64,000 bases of DNA from Streblospio benedicti (GCA_019095985.1 CM032663.1:34180284-34244283), one strand, 5' to 3'. Shown: positions 11,363 to 23,590, numbered from the stretch's first letter. Program-made: numbers and translations. Notes: generated by a model from the sequence alone, not told the origin.

Positions 11363-12381
11363 ATAGAGGGTCTACATATACACTGTACATGTATGGAGTG
11401 CGTAAAAACAGGGAATTCTTTGGTGCGGCTTGTTCGTTAGTGCAGACTACAAAGAGGTTTGTTTTCTTCTTTTTCTCAATGTGAAAAAATATTGGAAATA
11501 TGAGCCTTTTTCAACAAATCCCGCTTTACAAAATGTATAGATTATTCCTGTACTAATGACCCGTTTCACGTTAACTATGTGGAAAACTGGAAAGTGGGAA
11601 CCTACTGTTATCTAATTATAGGCTGGCTGCACACCCAACATCAACTAAAATAAATAGAAGGTAAGGTTAATGTTTGCGTTTTGTTGTTGGCTTTATATCT
11701 TATCAGGTGCTCAGCAAAATTTCCATCATTTCACGTCAGATTCCCTGTTGCACGCTCATGTTCTGTCTTAACTCACAGGGGAGCATTCAGTGGAAGCTGC
11801 CTGTGGCAACGCAGCGTATGCAGATGATCTATGCACGCATTGCCCCAAGCGGCAATATGCTCTTTTTTATATTTCTTATCCACATGCAGGCATCAATGCG
11901 TTGTGTTAATTACAGTGTAAAAACAGAAGTTAGATTCCATGTTTAGGAAGAAAAAAATGTCTATAGCTGCTGATTACACGGCGTCTGTGTACACCTCATT
12001 AACAGATACTGTAGCATCAAGTTTCCGTTTTAAAAAACCTTTATTTCCCTTGATCTCATTACTCTTTGCGCGTACGTAAAACTAGTTACTCTTGTTGACT
12101 ACGCCAGCTTGCTTCTTTATAGAATAGGTAATTCGGTATATATTGCAATAAACATGTTATAAATACGTTGAATGTCGATTATTTCCGTTAATTGCTTGAA
12201 AGTGGATTTTTAAACTAGGGCATTTATAATACTTGCCAGTTTTTTGGCATAGTATTATTATTTGCTTTGACAATGTCATTATGTAAAACAGAAAATTTTA
12301 AACCATAATACATCAACACTTTCACTCAAATAACCTTGGTTAAGTAGTAATATTGAAAAATTAAAATTTGAATTAATTTGT
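11363..12381. other. Flank of the Harbinger element
   Basis: AT-rich. A short plus-strand frame near 11775-11900 contains AYADDL, a reverse-transcriptase-like string, but nothing around it supports a LINE. Confidence 0.3.
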
Positions 12382-13197
12382 TTATGTGACTGCAGTTTTC
12401 TTCATTTTAATTCCATAGTCAATATTTGGTTGCATACGCACACGGGATCGGTTGGCGAGTTTGCCAAAGGCATTCTCTACCACTCTCCTTGCCCTCGACA
12501 GACGGTAGTTGAAGATGCGCTCCTGTTTGGTTAGGTTCCTGCTGCCGTACGGCTTTATAAGGTAGGCTCGCAGGGCAAAAGCATCATCCCCGACTATGAA
12601 GTATGGCACATCTTCACCATCTTCATCATTTGGGAGTGGTTCCGGAGGTGGCCAGCCATTAATATCATTCTCGTGTAGGCGAGCATGTAGATCACTGCGG
12701 TTGTAGATGTGGGCATTCGAGGAAGAGCCGTTAGCTGTGACATCCATGTACGTGGACTTGTAGTCGGCACTCACCATGGCAAACAGTATGACGGAAAAAA
12801 AAAAACTTGGTAATTGTAGTACTCCTGAGCCACTGTTAAGGGGAGCCCTTAGTGCCACGTGCTTGCCGTCAATCGCTCCAATCGTGTGAGGAAACTGCCA
12901 GGTCTCATACCATTGTGTAGCCAGGGCTCGCCAGCCTTCCTCTGTGTCCGGTAGAGTCAACATCTCGTCCGTATACTCTGCTAGAATGGCAGTGCACACC
13001 TCTCTCACGACTTTGCTCATAGTGTTGGGTGCAACCCTCCAACCGTAGGACATGTCTTTGTACGTGGAACCCAAACCTAGGTGGCGCAGAGTGAGGGCAA
13101 GCTTCAGACCTGGTTCTAGGGGCAGGCACCAGTTTGTTGTAATCTTCGTCAGGCGTCCTGGAAGCCGTTCACACAGATGTATGGAGCAGCACCCAAT
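12382..13197 (-). mobile_element. PIF/Harbinger DDE transposase, truncated copy
   Basis: The minus-strand frame is open from about 13197 to a stop at 12382, about 270 residues. It shows the HARBI1-like order: TKITTNWCLPLEPGLKLALTL (helical N-part), DMSYGWRVAPNTMSKVVREV, then the DDE_Tnp_4 core with TIGAIDGKHVALRAP (first Asp), FAMVSADYKSTYMDV (second Asp region), FIVGDDAFAL, and SRARRVVENAFGKLANR (final Glu). Family members catalyse cut-and-paste transposition with TWA target sites. Where NYxGFFSVIL is expected it reads VLQLPSFFFSVIL, consistent with two offsetting indels, one near an 11-base T run. The C-terminus is cut short after FGKLANRSRV, and the N-terminal end and partner Myb-like gene are missing. 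A relic, probably inactive. Confidence 0.85.
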
Positions 13198-13760
13198 TTA
13201 TAGGTCTTGTGTATAGTACGCGGAGCAAACGCCAATCATACGACATTCATACGCTATCTTGTTGCTAATCATCTGCTAATCATCTGCCAAACATCCGCGG
13301 TTATGCGCAAAATGGACGCCGAGTAGGCGCTACCAGCTGAACATACGTCAATGATACGTTGAACATCTGCTGAATGTACGTACGTCATCGTACGCTAAAG
13401 GTGCGCCAAGCTTACGTCAACGTTATCATTTGCCGAGCAAGCATCTGCCCACCATCCACTACCAATACGCTGCGTATGCTCAGCGCATGTGTAGCGTATG
13501 TTCGGCGTATAAGGGGCGTATGCCCAATGTAAAAAAATCAATGGATTATGGATCGGTGTATGCCGTTTACGCTTTCGATGTTTTGAACATCCCAAAGTAT
13601 TGGCTGCGTAAAAGAATGGACCGATCGATAATCTTCTTAGAAATATTTTGTAGGCGTACTGGCGGCGAGCGTCACACGAGCGTCACACGCGCGTGCAGCG
13701 TAAAACGAACGTCAGGTCGACGTAGGGTCGGCGTAGTCGGCAGATGCTTAGTGTAGATGA
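13198..13760. mobile_element. Likely subterminal region of the Harbinger element
   Basis: The 560 bases next to the transposase are packed with short degenerate motifs such as ACATCTGCTGAACATACG, GCGTATG and ATACGTCAA in both directions. Subterminal repeat arrays like this usually bind the transposase. Similar motif-rich text occurs at about 18.73-19.22 kb and 53.55-54.06 kb. No terminus or target duplication was pinned down. Confidence 0.45.
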
Positions 13761-14689
13761 AAAATTCTGGCTATCGGACTGATTTTTTTATCAGCTGGGC
13801 GTAAGTTCCCAGTAAGTTCCCAGTGCGCCGGAACCAGTGAGACGCGGCTTTAAAGAGAACAGACGTGTTATTCTCGATACCCCAATATGCATGTTGACAT
13901 TTGCGGAGGTCCGATTTGTCATTCCAGTGTTTTATACACTGGCCAGTTCCCAATTAATTGTGTCCACCCGTTCATCCTTCGATCCGGTTCGCTACCCCTC
14001 TACAGGTTGCATCGTTTGAGCTAGAATGCTAACATTTGTTATGTCGGTTGGAAATGGTGTCCACTAGAACCTATTTCACATGGGCCCAAACGGTCAATAT
14101 TTGGGTCAAATATTGATCTTTGACCCTTATGAATCACATTCTTATAAATATTTGAATGCACAACTACGGATCAATATATTCTATCAGCTGTAAACTCCAG
14201 ACACATCGGCTCAAAAAGGTTCACCCGATAATCAATGTGACTAAGCCAATATATAGACAGTGACATTCCAGTACACTGGTTTGCCCACCTGTGAGCGCTT
14301 TTCATCCATTATGAGTAGATAAAAAATGACATCTGTCTGTTGGTATGGAATCAATAACTACCAACTATAGCTCTCTGGCGCGTGACTTCTCTCCACCATT
14401 GTGTGTAGAATTTGTTATATATGGCATTTAAACGCATATCACCACAACCCCAATAATAAAAAAAAAAAACCGCGGGGTTGTTACTAATTTACAGTTGTAA
14501 GTTCTATGTGAATATCTGTAAGAATATGATACCCTATAGCGACGATTCTGTTTCTCCACTTCCTGATGAGGACACACCACGTGTACATTGCTACAGTAGT
14601 GTTGCTTGCTAGCAACTCACATTAGCGTTTACTCGCATAACCGGTACCTGTTTAACATATTGGTGACACGAAGCAGTGTGCAACGGAAC
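13761..14689. other. Nothing recognised
   Basis: No frame or repeat family stands out apart from an A-run at 14457-14470. Confidence 0.35.
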
Positions 14690-14785
14690 GGTTCGCTCAA
14701 TAACAACCACCAGACCCTACCGCGAATCGAACTAGTGATCTTGTAGCCATGAGGCCAACTCTATATCGACTCCATCACAGAGCAA
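14690..14785 (-). mobile_element. Degraded tRNA-derived SINE
   Basis: On the minus strand, a B-box-like AGTTCGATTCGC is followed by GGGTCTGGTGGTTGTTATTG and AGCGAACC, the same order as the better copies at 28.64-28.80 kb and 46.33-46.42 kb. Confidence 0.5.
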
Positions 14786-15337
14786 ACAAAACGTTCAAAC
14801 TTTCAACAGTGTTTACAAGTCTACAGGACTTATTGACAATCATCTGTGTCCCGTTTTGGTAGTTTGCGATTGATTAGGGGTTAAGCTTTCATCCTCATTA
14901 TTTGATTTGGCATTGTTTTGGGTTAAATGATGAATGTCTTATCTACTCCCCTTCACACCTGTGTTATGTCAGTCATTTTTCTGCTTCTATATTTACACAG
15001 AGGGAGGCGTACCTGTAGTTTATAACACTCCGCTTCCATTGGTCTGTATCAAGTATTCCAGAAGGACTTGAACTCACGATGGTTGTGAGATTAGAATGAT
15101 ACGATCATTCTGTCAACGATTTTTTCTGTCACGTGGATGTATGCTCGCCTTAGAATGATGCTGGTCAGGAACAACTTATTAGCATTCGCTATTTATTGTT
15201 AACCGTCATTACCGTCAATTTTACATGATTATAAAGACAGTAGAACACACAACTTAACAATCACATATACCACTAGTTATGATACTTATAGTCAGTGTCG
15301 AGATCGTGAATGTCGAGACGCTGGTTTCATTATAAAC
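14786..15337. other. Nothing recognised
   Basis: Ordinary AT-rich sequence up to the low-quality block. Confidence 0.35.
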
Positions 15338-16265
15338 AGGGGAAAAATTTTCCTTAAAGGGCTAAACCCCCCGGGGGGGAAAAGGGGGACCCCTTTGAAC
15401 CCGGGGGAAAAGGAAAAATTCCATTTGGGGGGCCCTTTTTTAAAACCCCCGGGAAAATTTCACTGAAGGGCCCGGGAAGGGAAGGAATTTTAAAAACGGA
15501 GGAAAGAATTTTAACAGATCCCGTTTCGATCCCCAGATTTTTTTCCAAAATTTTTTATGACGAGAAGGATTCTTGGGGAAAGAGAAGAACCTTTTAAATG
15601 GGGGGGGAAAAATAAAAAGCCCCCTTTTTTTTTAAAAACAGGGGTTTAAATCCCCGGGCCTTTTTTTTAAAAAAACCCCCGGGGGGGCCCCCGTTTCTAA
15701 TTTTTTTTTCCCTTTAAATAACTTTTTTACCAATTTTTTTTTTTGTAAAATTTTTTAAAAAAACCCTTAAGGGGCCCCAAAGGGGGCTTTATTCAAATTT
15801 TGGAATTTAATGTTTAAAGGGGTTTTTTCTTTAAAAAGGGGGAAAAAAAAAAAAGAAAAATAAATTTATTTAATTTTTAAAAAATTTTTATTTAAAAAAT
15901 TGTTAAAAAAAAATTAAAAATTTTGGGTTTAAAAAAAGAAAAAAAAGGGGGGAAAAACCCGGTTTAATAAAAAAAATTTTTTAAAAAAAAAAATTTGTTA
16001 AAAAAAAATAATTTTAAATTAAAAAAAAATTTTTTTTTTTTAAAAATTTTAAAATTTTTAGTTTAAAAATTTTTAATTTTTTTTTTAAAAAAAAATTTAT
16101 TTTAAAAAAAAAAAAATCCCAAAAAAAAAATTTTTGGTTGAAAAAACCTTTTTTTTCCCCCCCAAAAAAAAAAAAAAAGGAAGAAACCCCCGAGACCCAA
16201 AAACCCATTTTTTTTTTTAAATTATTTTTTTTAAAATTTTCCCCCCCCAAAAAAAAAATTTTTTT
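15338..16265. other. Probable base-calling noise or mis-assembled contig edge
   Basis: Over 900 bases consist almost wholly of homopolymer runs (AAAA, TTTTT, GGGG, CCCC) with hardly any mixed dinucleotide texture. Nothing else in the window looks like this. It lies near a gap and resembles the low-quality tail of trace reads. The stretch 16370-16518 beside the gap is partly similar. Frames here should be ignored. Confidence 0.75.
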
Positions 16266-16301
16266 TTTTTACAACTAAGTAAAGCAATGTGAAATAGCAC
16301 A

Positions 16302-16350
16302 TTTTTATAATACTAGCTTATACCCGGGGTAAAAGGCATGCTGAGAACAC
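16302..16350 (-). mobile_element. Helitron-like 3' terminus
   Basis: On the minus strand the sequence ends CCCGGGTATAAGCTAG followed by T. This matches the CTRR-end-plus-T pattern and the short GC hairpin of Helitron 3' ends, and closely resembles the end at 52621-52638. The rest of the element runs into damaged sequence and a gap. Confidence 0.55.
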
Positions 16351-16518
16351 ATTAATCACCCAAATAACAAAACCCCCTTAAAAAATTGGTGGAACCCTAT
16401 GACGCATTTAAAAAGAAAATCTAGGGGGGGAAAAGTGTCCAAGTAAATGGAAAAAATGCCCCATGGGCATGAAAAAAACATATTTGGTGGTGTATCTTTA
16501 TTTTCAAGCCCCTTTCCG

Positions 16519-16618
16519 NNNNNNNNNNNNNNNNNNNNNNNNNNNNNNNNNNNNNNNNNNNNNNNNNNNNNNNNNNNNNNNNNNNNNNNNNNNNNNNNNN
16601 NNNNNNNNNNNNNNNNNN
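16519..16618. other. Assembly gap (100 N)
   Basis: Exactly 100 N, a conventional placeholder of unknown true size. Confidence 1.
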
Positions 16619-17094
16619 AAATAATATCAACTATTACTATTTCCCTGGAAGCATTATAGCACATGCACGACCATATTCAACAGCTTCAAAAACCTGCAAC
16701 TTGTGCCTTACTGAGAAATATTTCATACTTTTCAAACCAGAAATGTCCACGTTGAACAGCAGAAATGAACTGGCCTCCAGCTGCAGACACCGGAAGAAAC
16801 ACCTCTTATGCAACTATAATCAATAGACTTTATACCCATGTTTTTTATACCCATGTTTTTTGCAAAGTATAATTTCAACCTCCTGTATTTTGATACTACA
16901 TTGTCATGCCCTCTATTATGTTCATATGCTCTTATGCTTCCTGTGTTCTTACCACTTTGTGACTGATGATTGCGTGTTAAGCAAGAAACAACGTTGTATC
17001 ACAACATGATCTAGTTCCTTGTACTTTCTTTAAAAATATATAATTTGCTCCGCCATAGTTGAGCACTCTTATGAGGTAGTTCAGATAAAAATAC

Positions 17095-17095
<1 letters not shown>

Positions 17096-17132
<37 letters not shown>

Positions 17133-17133
17133 A

Positions 17134-17226
<93 letters not shown>
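17096..17226. repeat. (TA)n microsatellite
   Basis: TA units with one GAAAGCA interruption near 17129. The Tyr/Ile frame across it is an artefact. Confidence 0.95.
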
Positions 17227-17227
<1 letters not shown>

Positions 17228-17820
17228 CATTAGTAGGAAAAACAAAACTACTCTTATTACTGCATACAACTTTTGTTTCATAATTTTTCTCAATATTCAG
17301 TGCAAATGATTCTAGTGGAAGGTATGGTACAAATGATTATGGTGTAACAAAAAATTAACTAGAATACGATGGTGGTTCATTTACAATTTTGGGGAGTGTC
17401 GATCTATGTATCCTGCTTGTGAACAGCATATGGGTATGGGGTTACATGTACTACATTAAGTGGGGGGTATTTATTGCTACAATTGAGACATGATTGGTTA
17501 AGTTTTATAGATTAGATTATTACATAATGCACTAAACAGTATTGGTAGTTAAAAGCAGTTTCAAGATGCAAGAAGTGGTGTTTTGAAATCCAGTGTTTCA
17601 GGGGGTGAGGACTTGGGGTTTTCCTTATGTATTGCCTAATAGGTATTTCTTTCTGTGCCGGCACTCGGTAGCTATGTATATATGAAAAGGCCCCAAGTGC
17701 TCATGTATAAAAAAAATCACATATTTGGCAAGTACATAGTGTGTTGTCTTTTAAAATTCACTGTTCATGATTGCTGATGATGATTTGAAAGAGTCCAAGA
17801 AAATCAACTTTGCTTCGTCA
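17227..17820. other. Nothing recognised
   Basis: AT-rich, with no frame or repeat family. Confidence 0.35.
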
Positions 17821-18096
17821 TTATCTATAAAGGTCTGTGGTTTTGTATTGATGGCTTCTTTGCATGAGAGTCTTTATGTCTTTAGAATTAGATGTCAACG
17901 TATAAATGTTGCTGTTCTTTAAGATTGTGATTTGATGATCCAGAAACATTATAGATTTTATGCATGAACCATATTTAGAAAAAATGTACTCTAGCTGAAA
18001 AGTTGAAAGTGATAGTTCACTGTCCATTGTGAAAATCCGCATAGATATGAGATTTCCCTCGCCATCAGTGTAAAATTTTATTATGTGCTCATCCAC
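17821..18096 (-). CDS. Unassigned open frame, possible exon
   Basis: A 91-codon minus-strand frame in an AT-rich region. It contains FYTDGEGNLISMRIFTMD, IFSKYGSCIKSIMFLDHQ and NSNIYTLTSNSKDIKTLM, mixed hydrophobic/polar text of the kind seen in beta-propeller-like proteins and less repetitive than neighbouring spurious frames. I do not recognise a family. A stop follows at 17821, and no convincing acceptor was seen upstream. It may be a terminal exon or chance. Confidence 0.25.
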   Translation of the reverse strand: MDEHIIKFYTDGEGNLISMRIFTMDSELSLSTFQLEYIFSKYGSCIKSIMFLDHQITILKNSNIYTLTSNSKDIKTLMQRSHQYKTTDLYR

Positions 18097-19660
18097 TTCA
18101 ATGTTCCCTCATGCCATGATTGGCAAATAGTGAGATTTTTGCGGCTCGTTGCCTTGAATTTCAAAAAATTTACTTCCATGAAATAACCTGAATAAAAATT
18201 AAGCTGATGAAAAAGAATATTTTCATATTTTTGGCGATTACGTTTGCTATTAGACAAAAGTGGCTTTTATATTTTGAACAGATGAAAATAGGTTTGATAA
18301 TTAGCTACAACCACATACCTACTTTTTTTTCAGTTTACTGATATGAAATAAACATATCTTGAATTTTGTCTTTCATCCCTGTGAATGTCATCTTTTATCT
18401 TTACGGCCAATTCTTTTACATTTGAAAACCTAGGATATGAGAGAAATGCGACATTAAAAAGCAAATGTATATTATCCTTGACATTTGGCAAACAGTTTTG
18501 TGTCTCATAATAATTGTGCGTATCCTTTGGACAGCAGTTTTAGCTGCATACACACAAAATGAGTTCCTAATGCATTTCGGCAATACGCGTGGAACATATG
18601 TTTTATACGGCAATCATGTGTGTGTAAAATATTAAAGTGATAGATGCAGCTAAATGTGTGGAGGGCTGTAACTAGCGGAGCAGAAGTTTGAATGCCCTTT
18701 TTTAGCTCCACGTATGATGGCGGATCTACTACCAGCCAAAAAAATGTTTTATATGGCGTCATGCATTGTTTTTCGTGGTGTATGCTGCCGTAATGCGTGA
18801 GTGGATCGGCGCGTTTTTTGATAAATTGGTGGCAACCTGAGAAAGTCTTGAACTACACCAGCTTATGCTTATGCTTACAGATTCAAATAATTCTGAAAAA
18901 TCTGGTAATTAATTAATTAAATTAATTAATTAATTAAGTGGATGAGTATCAATGTATAATGTACAATTAATTTTAATACCTGTTACTGCTTAGTGTAGTG
19001 TAGTTTGGGTCAAGGATTGTATGTAATTCATTTACTTTTTGTTTATTTTTATTTACTTTACTTAAATTTACGTAGGCAACGTTTTTTCATAGAATGAGGT
19101 ACGTTTAAAGTACGCATAACGCACGGGTAACGTTAGCTGTAGCAAAGAAAGACGTCCCGCTTATCTACTTACGTGTAACGCATCACGCGACATATATGCA
19201 GAGGAAACCCGGACGTTTAACGTTTTATTTAAACAAACATGGCCCTGTAATGAGCATGGCATCTATTTATTTTGAAAATAATTCAAATTGTTCGTAGTGG
19301 ACAGGTAACATAATCTTATTCTGTGCACCCACTGGGTTATGAAGAATGATTTGCCAAAGTTTCGTGGTATTTGGAAATCTGCTTTTGAAGATGTTGCGCA
19401 TATAACGAACATACACTCCCCATTTATACGGGCCGGCAGGCACGGCCTTAATGTAGAGTTCACTCCCCCGCAAAGTCCCGAAATATTTTCAGAAAAGAGC
19501 GTTATTATTTCATGATGCCACGCCCACTTCCACCAAAGTAACTATAAGAGAATGTGGCTCACGGACTAGTCCCTTTTATGGTTGTAGTCTCGATCAACCA
19601 GACTCTGTAATGGCGGCGCTCATTTCATGCAATAGAGATTCTGGTTGAACGAGGCTATTT
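18097..19660. other. Repeat-like flank of the LINE cluster
   Basis: Includes a (TTAA)n-type run at 18902-18936 and, at 18.73-19.22 kb, clustered ACGCATAACGCACG-type motifs like those beside the Harbinger transposase. No gene was recognised. Confidence 0.35.
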
Positions 19661-19679
19661 TTATACGTGACGTGTGATT

Positions 19680-20060
19680 GACAGCTTGATGTTGATAACA
19701 GACTGCCGATTCGATTCTTTCCTTCCTAATAACGTCAATTGGGTTCCATATCTAAGTGTTATTAATGATCCCATGATATTTTGATTACAATCTATTTTAT
19801 TCGACACATTGTATACGTAGTAACAATACACGTATATACTAAAATTCCAGAAATTCAGATCACCAATAAAATATCTAGCTTGTTTACAATAATGTTAATG
19901 GCGGCATGCTTACGAGAATACAGACAGACTGGCGTAAAACGTGCAGCGTTCAAGTAGGGACACAGTGCGTTTAACGTGTTCCTTAAAGCGTCAACCCTCC
20001 AAACAATAACGTGCCCCAACATATCTCTGAACGTCTTAGATAAACTTGGCGCCATCTCGG
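19680..20060. repeat. Dispersed repeat, copy 1 (paired with 21655-22000)
   Basis: AGACTGCCGATTCGA, AATAACGTCAATTGGGTT, TATACTAAAAT, CGTCAACC and CAAACAATAACG follow in the same order and spacing as in copy 2, about 2 kb away. The two copies are clearly homologous and in the same orientation. No protein is encoded. It abuts the truncated 5' end of the LINE. Confidence 0.75.
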
Positions 20061-20114
20061 ATTACAAAACAAATGTGTCAACTGGACCCATCGTCGGCTT
20101 TCACGGGTTGATCA

Positions 20115-21433
20115 TTCACACTGCCTTTACAAGTCCTTGATCATATCAACCCAAATTTACAAAAACGAAGAAAACAAGGAAGATTCAAATGGTATCCTGA
20201 ATTAAAACAGTATATACAAGACAATGAAAGAGCATTTTGGGAATATAAAAAAAGTTTACTAACACCAATTCCTCTTGGCAAAGAACATTATAAAGACACC
20301 AAACGGAAACTCAGGCAAATTCAACGGCAATTTGCGGCGCGTGAGCGACAGCATGATTATGAGGAGATAATGGCTGCCACAGCAAATGATCAACAAATGC
20401 TTCACAAGCTCATCAGAAAACAAAGAAGTGTCAAAATAAGAGGTGCAGTTAGTATTGATTTCACTCAGTACAATTTTCCAAATGATTCAACCGAATGTAA
20501 CAAATGGGCAAAATACTATGAAGATCTGGCAACACCAAAAGACAACCCAACATTTGATAATTTTTATCATGAGAGTGCTAAAATGAGAAGATTAATTATT
20601 TCTTCCATGCAAGATGATTACGAGGCACCTGAAACAGACCATCTTCAGACCTTGAAAGACATAATGACTCTGAAAAATAACAAAGCACCAGATATATTTG
20701 GAATTGCTGCAGAACATCTTAAGCTTGCTGACATGGAACAGCTACTGCCCTTAATAACATACATCAGTAAAAAATGTTTTAACACTGGGAAATTGCCTGA
20801 TACATTTAAAATTGGAGCTGTAACCCCTGTACCCAAAAAAGATAAGATGACTAGAATTCCAGACAAATTTCGACGTATCACGGTATCTTCCTTAACAGGG
20901 AAAATTGTTGAAAAACAAATGACAAGAACAGCATCAATACCACTCAATGCTAATCAGAGTAAATTGCAATTTGGTTTTACTGAAAAGGTTTCCCCAACTC
21001 AACGCTGCTGTGATGATAACGGAGGCTATAGCGGAAAACCGTGACAAAAAGATGCCAACCTACATTACATATTTAGATGCTAGTAAGTGTTTTGATGTGG
21101 TTAATCATGACTCTATGCTATGCTGCTTGTATGAGCAAGGTGTACGTGGCAAGACCTGGAAGCTATTTGAGAACATGTATACTGGAATAACTTCACAAAT
21201 CAAATGGAAAGGGGAACTTTCAAATCCAATATCTGAAGGTCAAGGAATACGACAAGGTGCCCAATCGTCTTCACATTGTTTTAAATCAAGAGCTAATAAG
21301 ATTCTGTATAAAATTGAAGATCATCCAGCATCACTCCGTATTGGCATAATTCGTTTGGGTGGTGTGATGGTGGCAGATGATTTAGCTGTTATGTCTAACA
21401 CAGTTGAAGGTTTACAACAATTAGTATTCGAGA
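20115..21433 (+). pseudogene. LINE reverse transcriptase, N-terminal and palm segments
   Basis: Shows APDIFGIAAEHLK and GAVTPVPKKDKM (RT blocks 1-2), YITYLDASKCFDVVNHDSML (motif A, catalytic Asp), EGQGIRQGAQSS (motif B) and GVMVADDLAVMS (motif C; the usual Tyr of YADD is Val here). One frameshift lies near 20985-21000, between the GFTEK and LNAAVM segments, so the copy cannot make an intact protein. The segment stops at the insertion boundary after TVEGLQQLV. Confidence 0.85.
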
Positions 21434-22255
21434 ATGTGATGCCTCAAGGCGAGTACATGATGCGCCCGCAGATGAGTCGGACGAATACGGGCGTATCAGA
21501 CGAGGGCCTTTTGGGAGGGAGGGCGAGTCTGACCCGCGATTCTTTATTTATCAACCAATGTCACAAATACGCAATGTTTCTAATATATAATGCAGTTGAT
21601 GAACAGATAATCATAAATAAGCCAAGTTTCAAAACGCACATGAATACACTAATAGTCTACAGGCAGACTGCCGATTCGAATCTTCTCGTCCTGATAACGT
21701 CAATTGGGTTGCATATCTAGGTGATTTGAATGATCCCATGGCATTTTTATAACCATCTATTTTGTTAGACGCATTATATACATACTAACAGTACATGTAT
21801 ATACTAAAATGACCAGAATATTCAGACCGTCAATGAAATATCTGGCTTGTTCTGGCTTGTGTTTACAATAGGTTTCCTAGAATACAGAGCGACCAGCGTA
21901 AATCACCGTGCCCTTGACGTGTTCTTTCAAACGTCAACCGTTCAAACAATAACGCACACCGCATTTCTCTGAACGCCCTTGCACGCATTACGTGATCCTT
22001 TGTAGTTCTGGTTTATTGTGTTAGTACATTGTATACTTTCACATAGAAGTGTCATTGACGTAGTGTTTGTAATAAAAGCATAGATTCTTTTTTAACATTT
22101 GTATTCTTATATTTATTATTGCTGTTATTATTTTTTTGTATTGTGTTGGGGAAAACATAACAATGAGCAGTGACCAATTGAAGCTGTGAAATAGGACAAA
22201 GTAAAAGCCAAGATACCCCCGGTCCCAGAAGAAACCCAATGAATATATAAGTCAT
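21434..22255. mobile_element. Insertion inside the LINE, containing repeat copy 2
   Basis: The LINE coding sequence is interrupted between GLQQLV and LKTDKTRVQV by about 820 bases. The middle (21655-22000) is the second copy of the repeat at 19680-20060. The first part (21434-21640) contains a GATGCGCCCGCAGATGAGTC block with no LINE similarity. Exact ends and target duplication were not resolved, so this could be more than one insertion. Confidence 0.7.
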
Positions 22256-23434
22256 TGGTTGAAAACGGACAAAACAAGAGTTCAAGTAATAAAAGAGAAG
22301 AAAAGTGCTGATATCTGTAATATAAAGCTAAATAACAATGTATTGAAACTATCAACAGAGGAAACACATGTGGGAATCCAATGCACTTCTAATGGGAGAA
22401 ATATTATGACAGTTGAGGCAAGATTGAAGACAGCTAGGCGAACTTCCTATGCCCTTATGGGTGCTGGCCTATATGGTCTAAATGGTACAGGACCTGAGGT
22501 TGCCAGACATCTGTGGAAGATATATATCATCCCACGACTGACATATGGCCTAGAAGCTTTGAATCTGACTCATGTTGAAATCAAACATCTAGAAAAATTC
22601 TATTTGGAGCAGCTTCGTTATGTACAATATATGCATAAAACAACTGCAAATGCTGCTGTGTATTTGTTAATAGGTTTACTGCCTATACAGGCCCAGCTAG
22701 ACATAAAAATCCTATGTTTCTTTGTGTCAATGCTAAGAAGAACTAGTTCGATTGAAAGAAAGGTATTTGAAAGGCAGCTAGCTATGAAAAACATGCAAAA
22801 TTCACACAGCTGGACAGTAATGGTACGTCAGCTATTATTACAGTATGGATTATGCAATGCATATGACATATACAAAGATCCACCTTCAAAAATTACTTGG
22901 AAAAGGATGGTCACGTCTCATGTCACAAGCTATTGGGAGTCCAAACTGAAAGAAGAGGCAGCTGAGAAATCATCTTTATGTTATCTAAATATTGAAAAAT
23001 GCAGTTTAATGAAGGTTCATCATGTATGGAGGATTGGTGCTGCCAATCAGCTCACTGTAACCAAGGCTTCTATCCATGCCCGACTCTTGACACAGAGATA
23101 TCCATTACATACAAACAGAACATCAGGTAGTTCATTTGACACCCCATGTCCATTATGCCATGGACATGAATCAATGTCTCATTTTATTCTGGAATGTTCT
23201 GTAACAGAAGAAATTAGAAAAGTATATTTAGAAAAGCTATTTTTATTACTATTAAACAATCACATTCACTTGCCAGTTGGAAATGAAGAGACAATCAAAC
23301 TTATTCTAGATCCCACAAACCACTATGGTACTTCTTGCATTCTAGATAAAATCATGCACATAAGTCGAGATATGTGCTATCATTTACATCAACGTCGCAG
23401 TCATCTCATATCAAGGGACATTAAAATTCAATAA
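22256..23434 (+). pseudogene. LINE ORF2 C-terminal segment with cysteine cluster
   Basis: An open frame of about 390 codons continues the LINE after the insertion: TDKTRVQVIKEKKS, YIIPRLTYGLEALNLTHVE (thumb region), LLIGLLPIQAQLDIK, and CPLCHGHESMSHFILEC, a CCHC-type cluster found near the end of several LINE families. The stop at 23434 is followed by AT-rich 3' sequence. It has stayed open, unlike the 5' half, suggesting a fairly young copy. Confidence 0.85.
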
Positions 23435-23590
23435 TTGTCAATAATAATTATCATGTACTATCATTACTAATTATATGTTATATGGTCATTTTTATTCAAC
23501 TTGTATATAATGTGTTATTGTATTACATACTATATTTTATGTTTTAAATATTTTGTAATGGTTTACCATGTTGGCTAAACAAGTAAAATG

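Larger units (their letters stand above)
20115..23590 (+). mobile_element. 5'-truncated non-LTR retrotransposon (LINE), split by an insertion
   Basis: A LINE ORF2 remnant begins with the region upstream of the reverse transcriptase (GRFKWYPELKQYIQDNERAF) and lacks the endonuclease. It continues through RT, is interrupted at about 21434-22255, resumes with the C-terminal domain and ends at 23434, followed by about 150 bases of AT-rich 3' UTR. LINEs copy themselves by target-primed reverse transcription, and 5' truncation is typical of them. The C-terminal CPLC...H...C cluster and overall layout fit a Jockey/I-like lineage, but the clade is not settled. Confidence 0.85.

Noticed and set aside
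11775-11900. A reverse-transcriptase-like AYADDL string
   Set aside because: No other RT motif is found within 1 kb on that strand; probably chance.
15354-16250. Phe/Lys-rich and Pro/Gly-rich frames
   Set aside because: They lie in sequence that looks like base-calling noise.
16356-16664. Frames that cross the N gap
   Set aside because: They contain only placeholder residues; the same applies to frames over the gaps at 47.15 and 60.17 kb.
19617-23590. A nested LTR retroelement
   Set aside because: The direct repeats at 19680 and 21655 suggested LTRs, but the polymerase is LINE-type, one copy lies inside its coding region, and no gag, protease or integrase is present.
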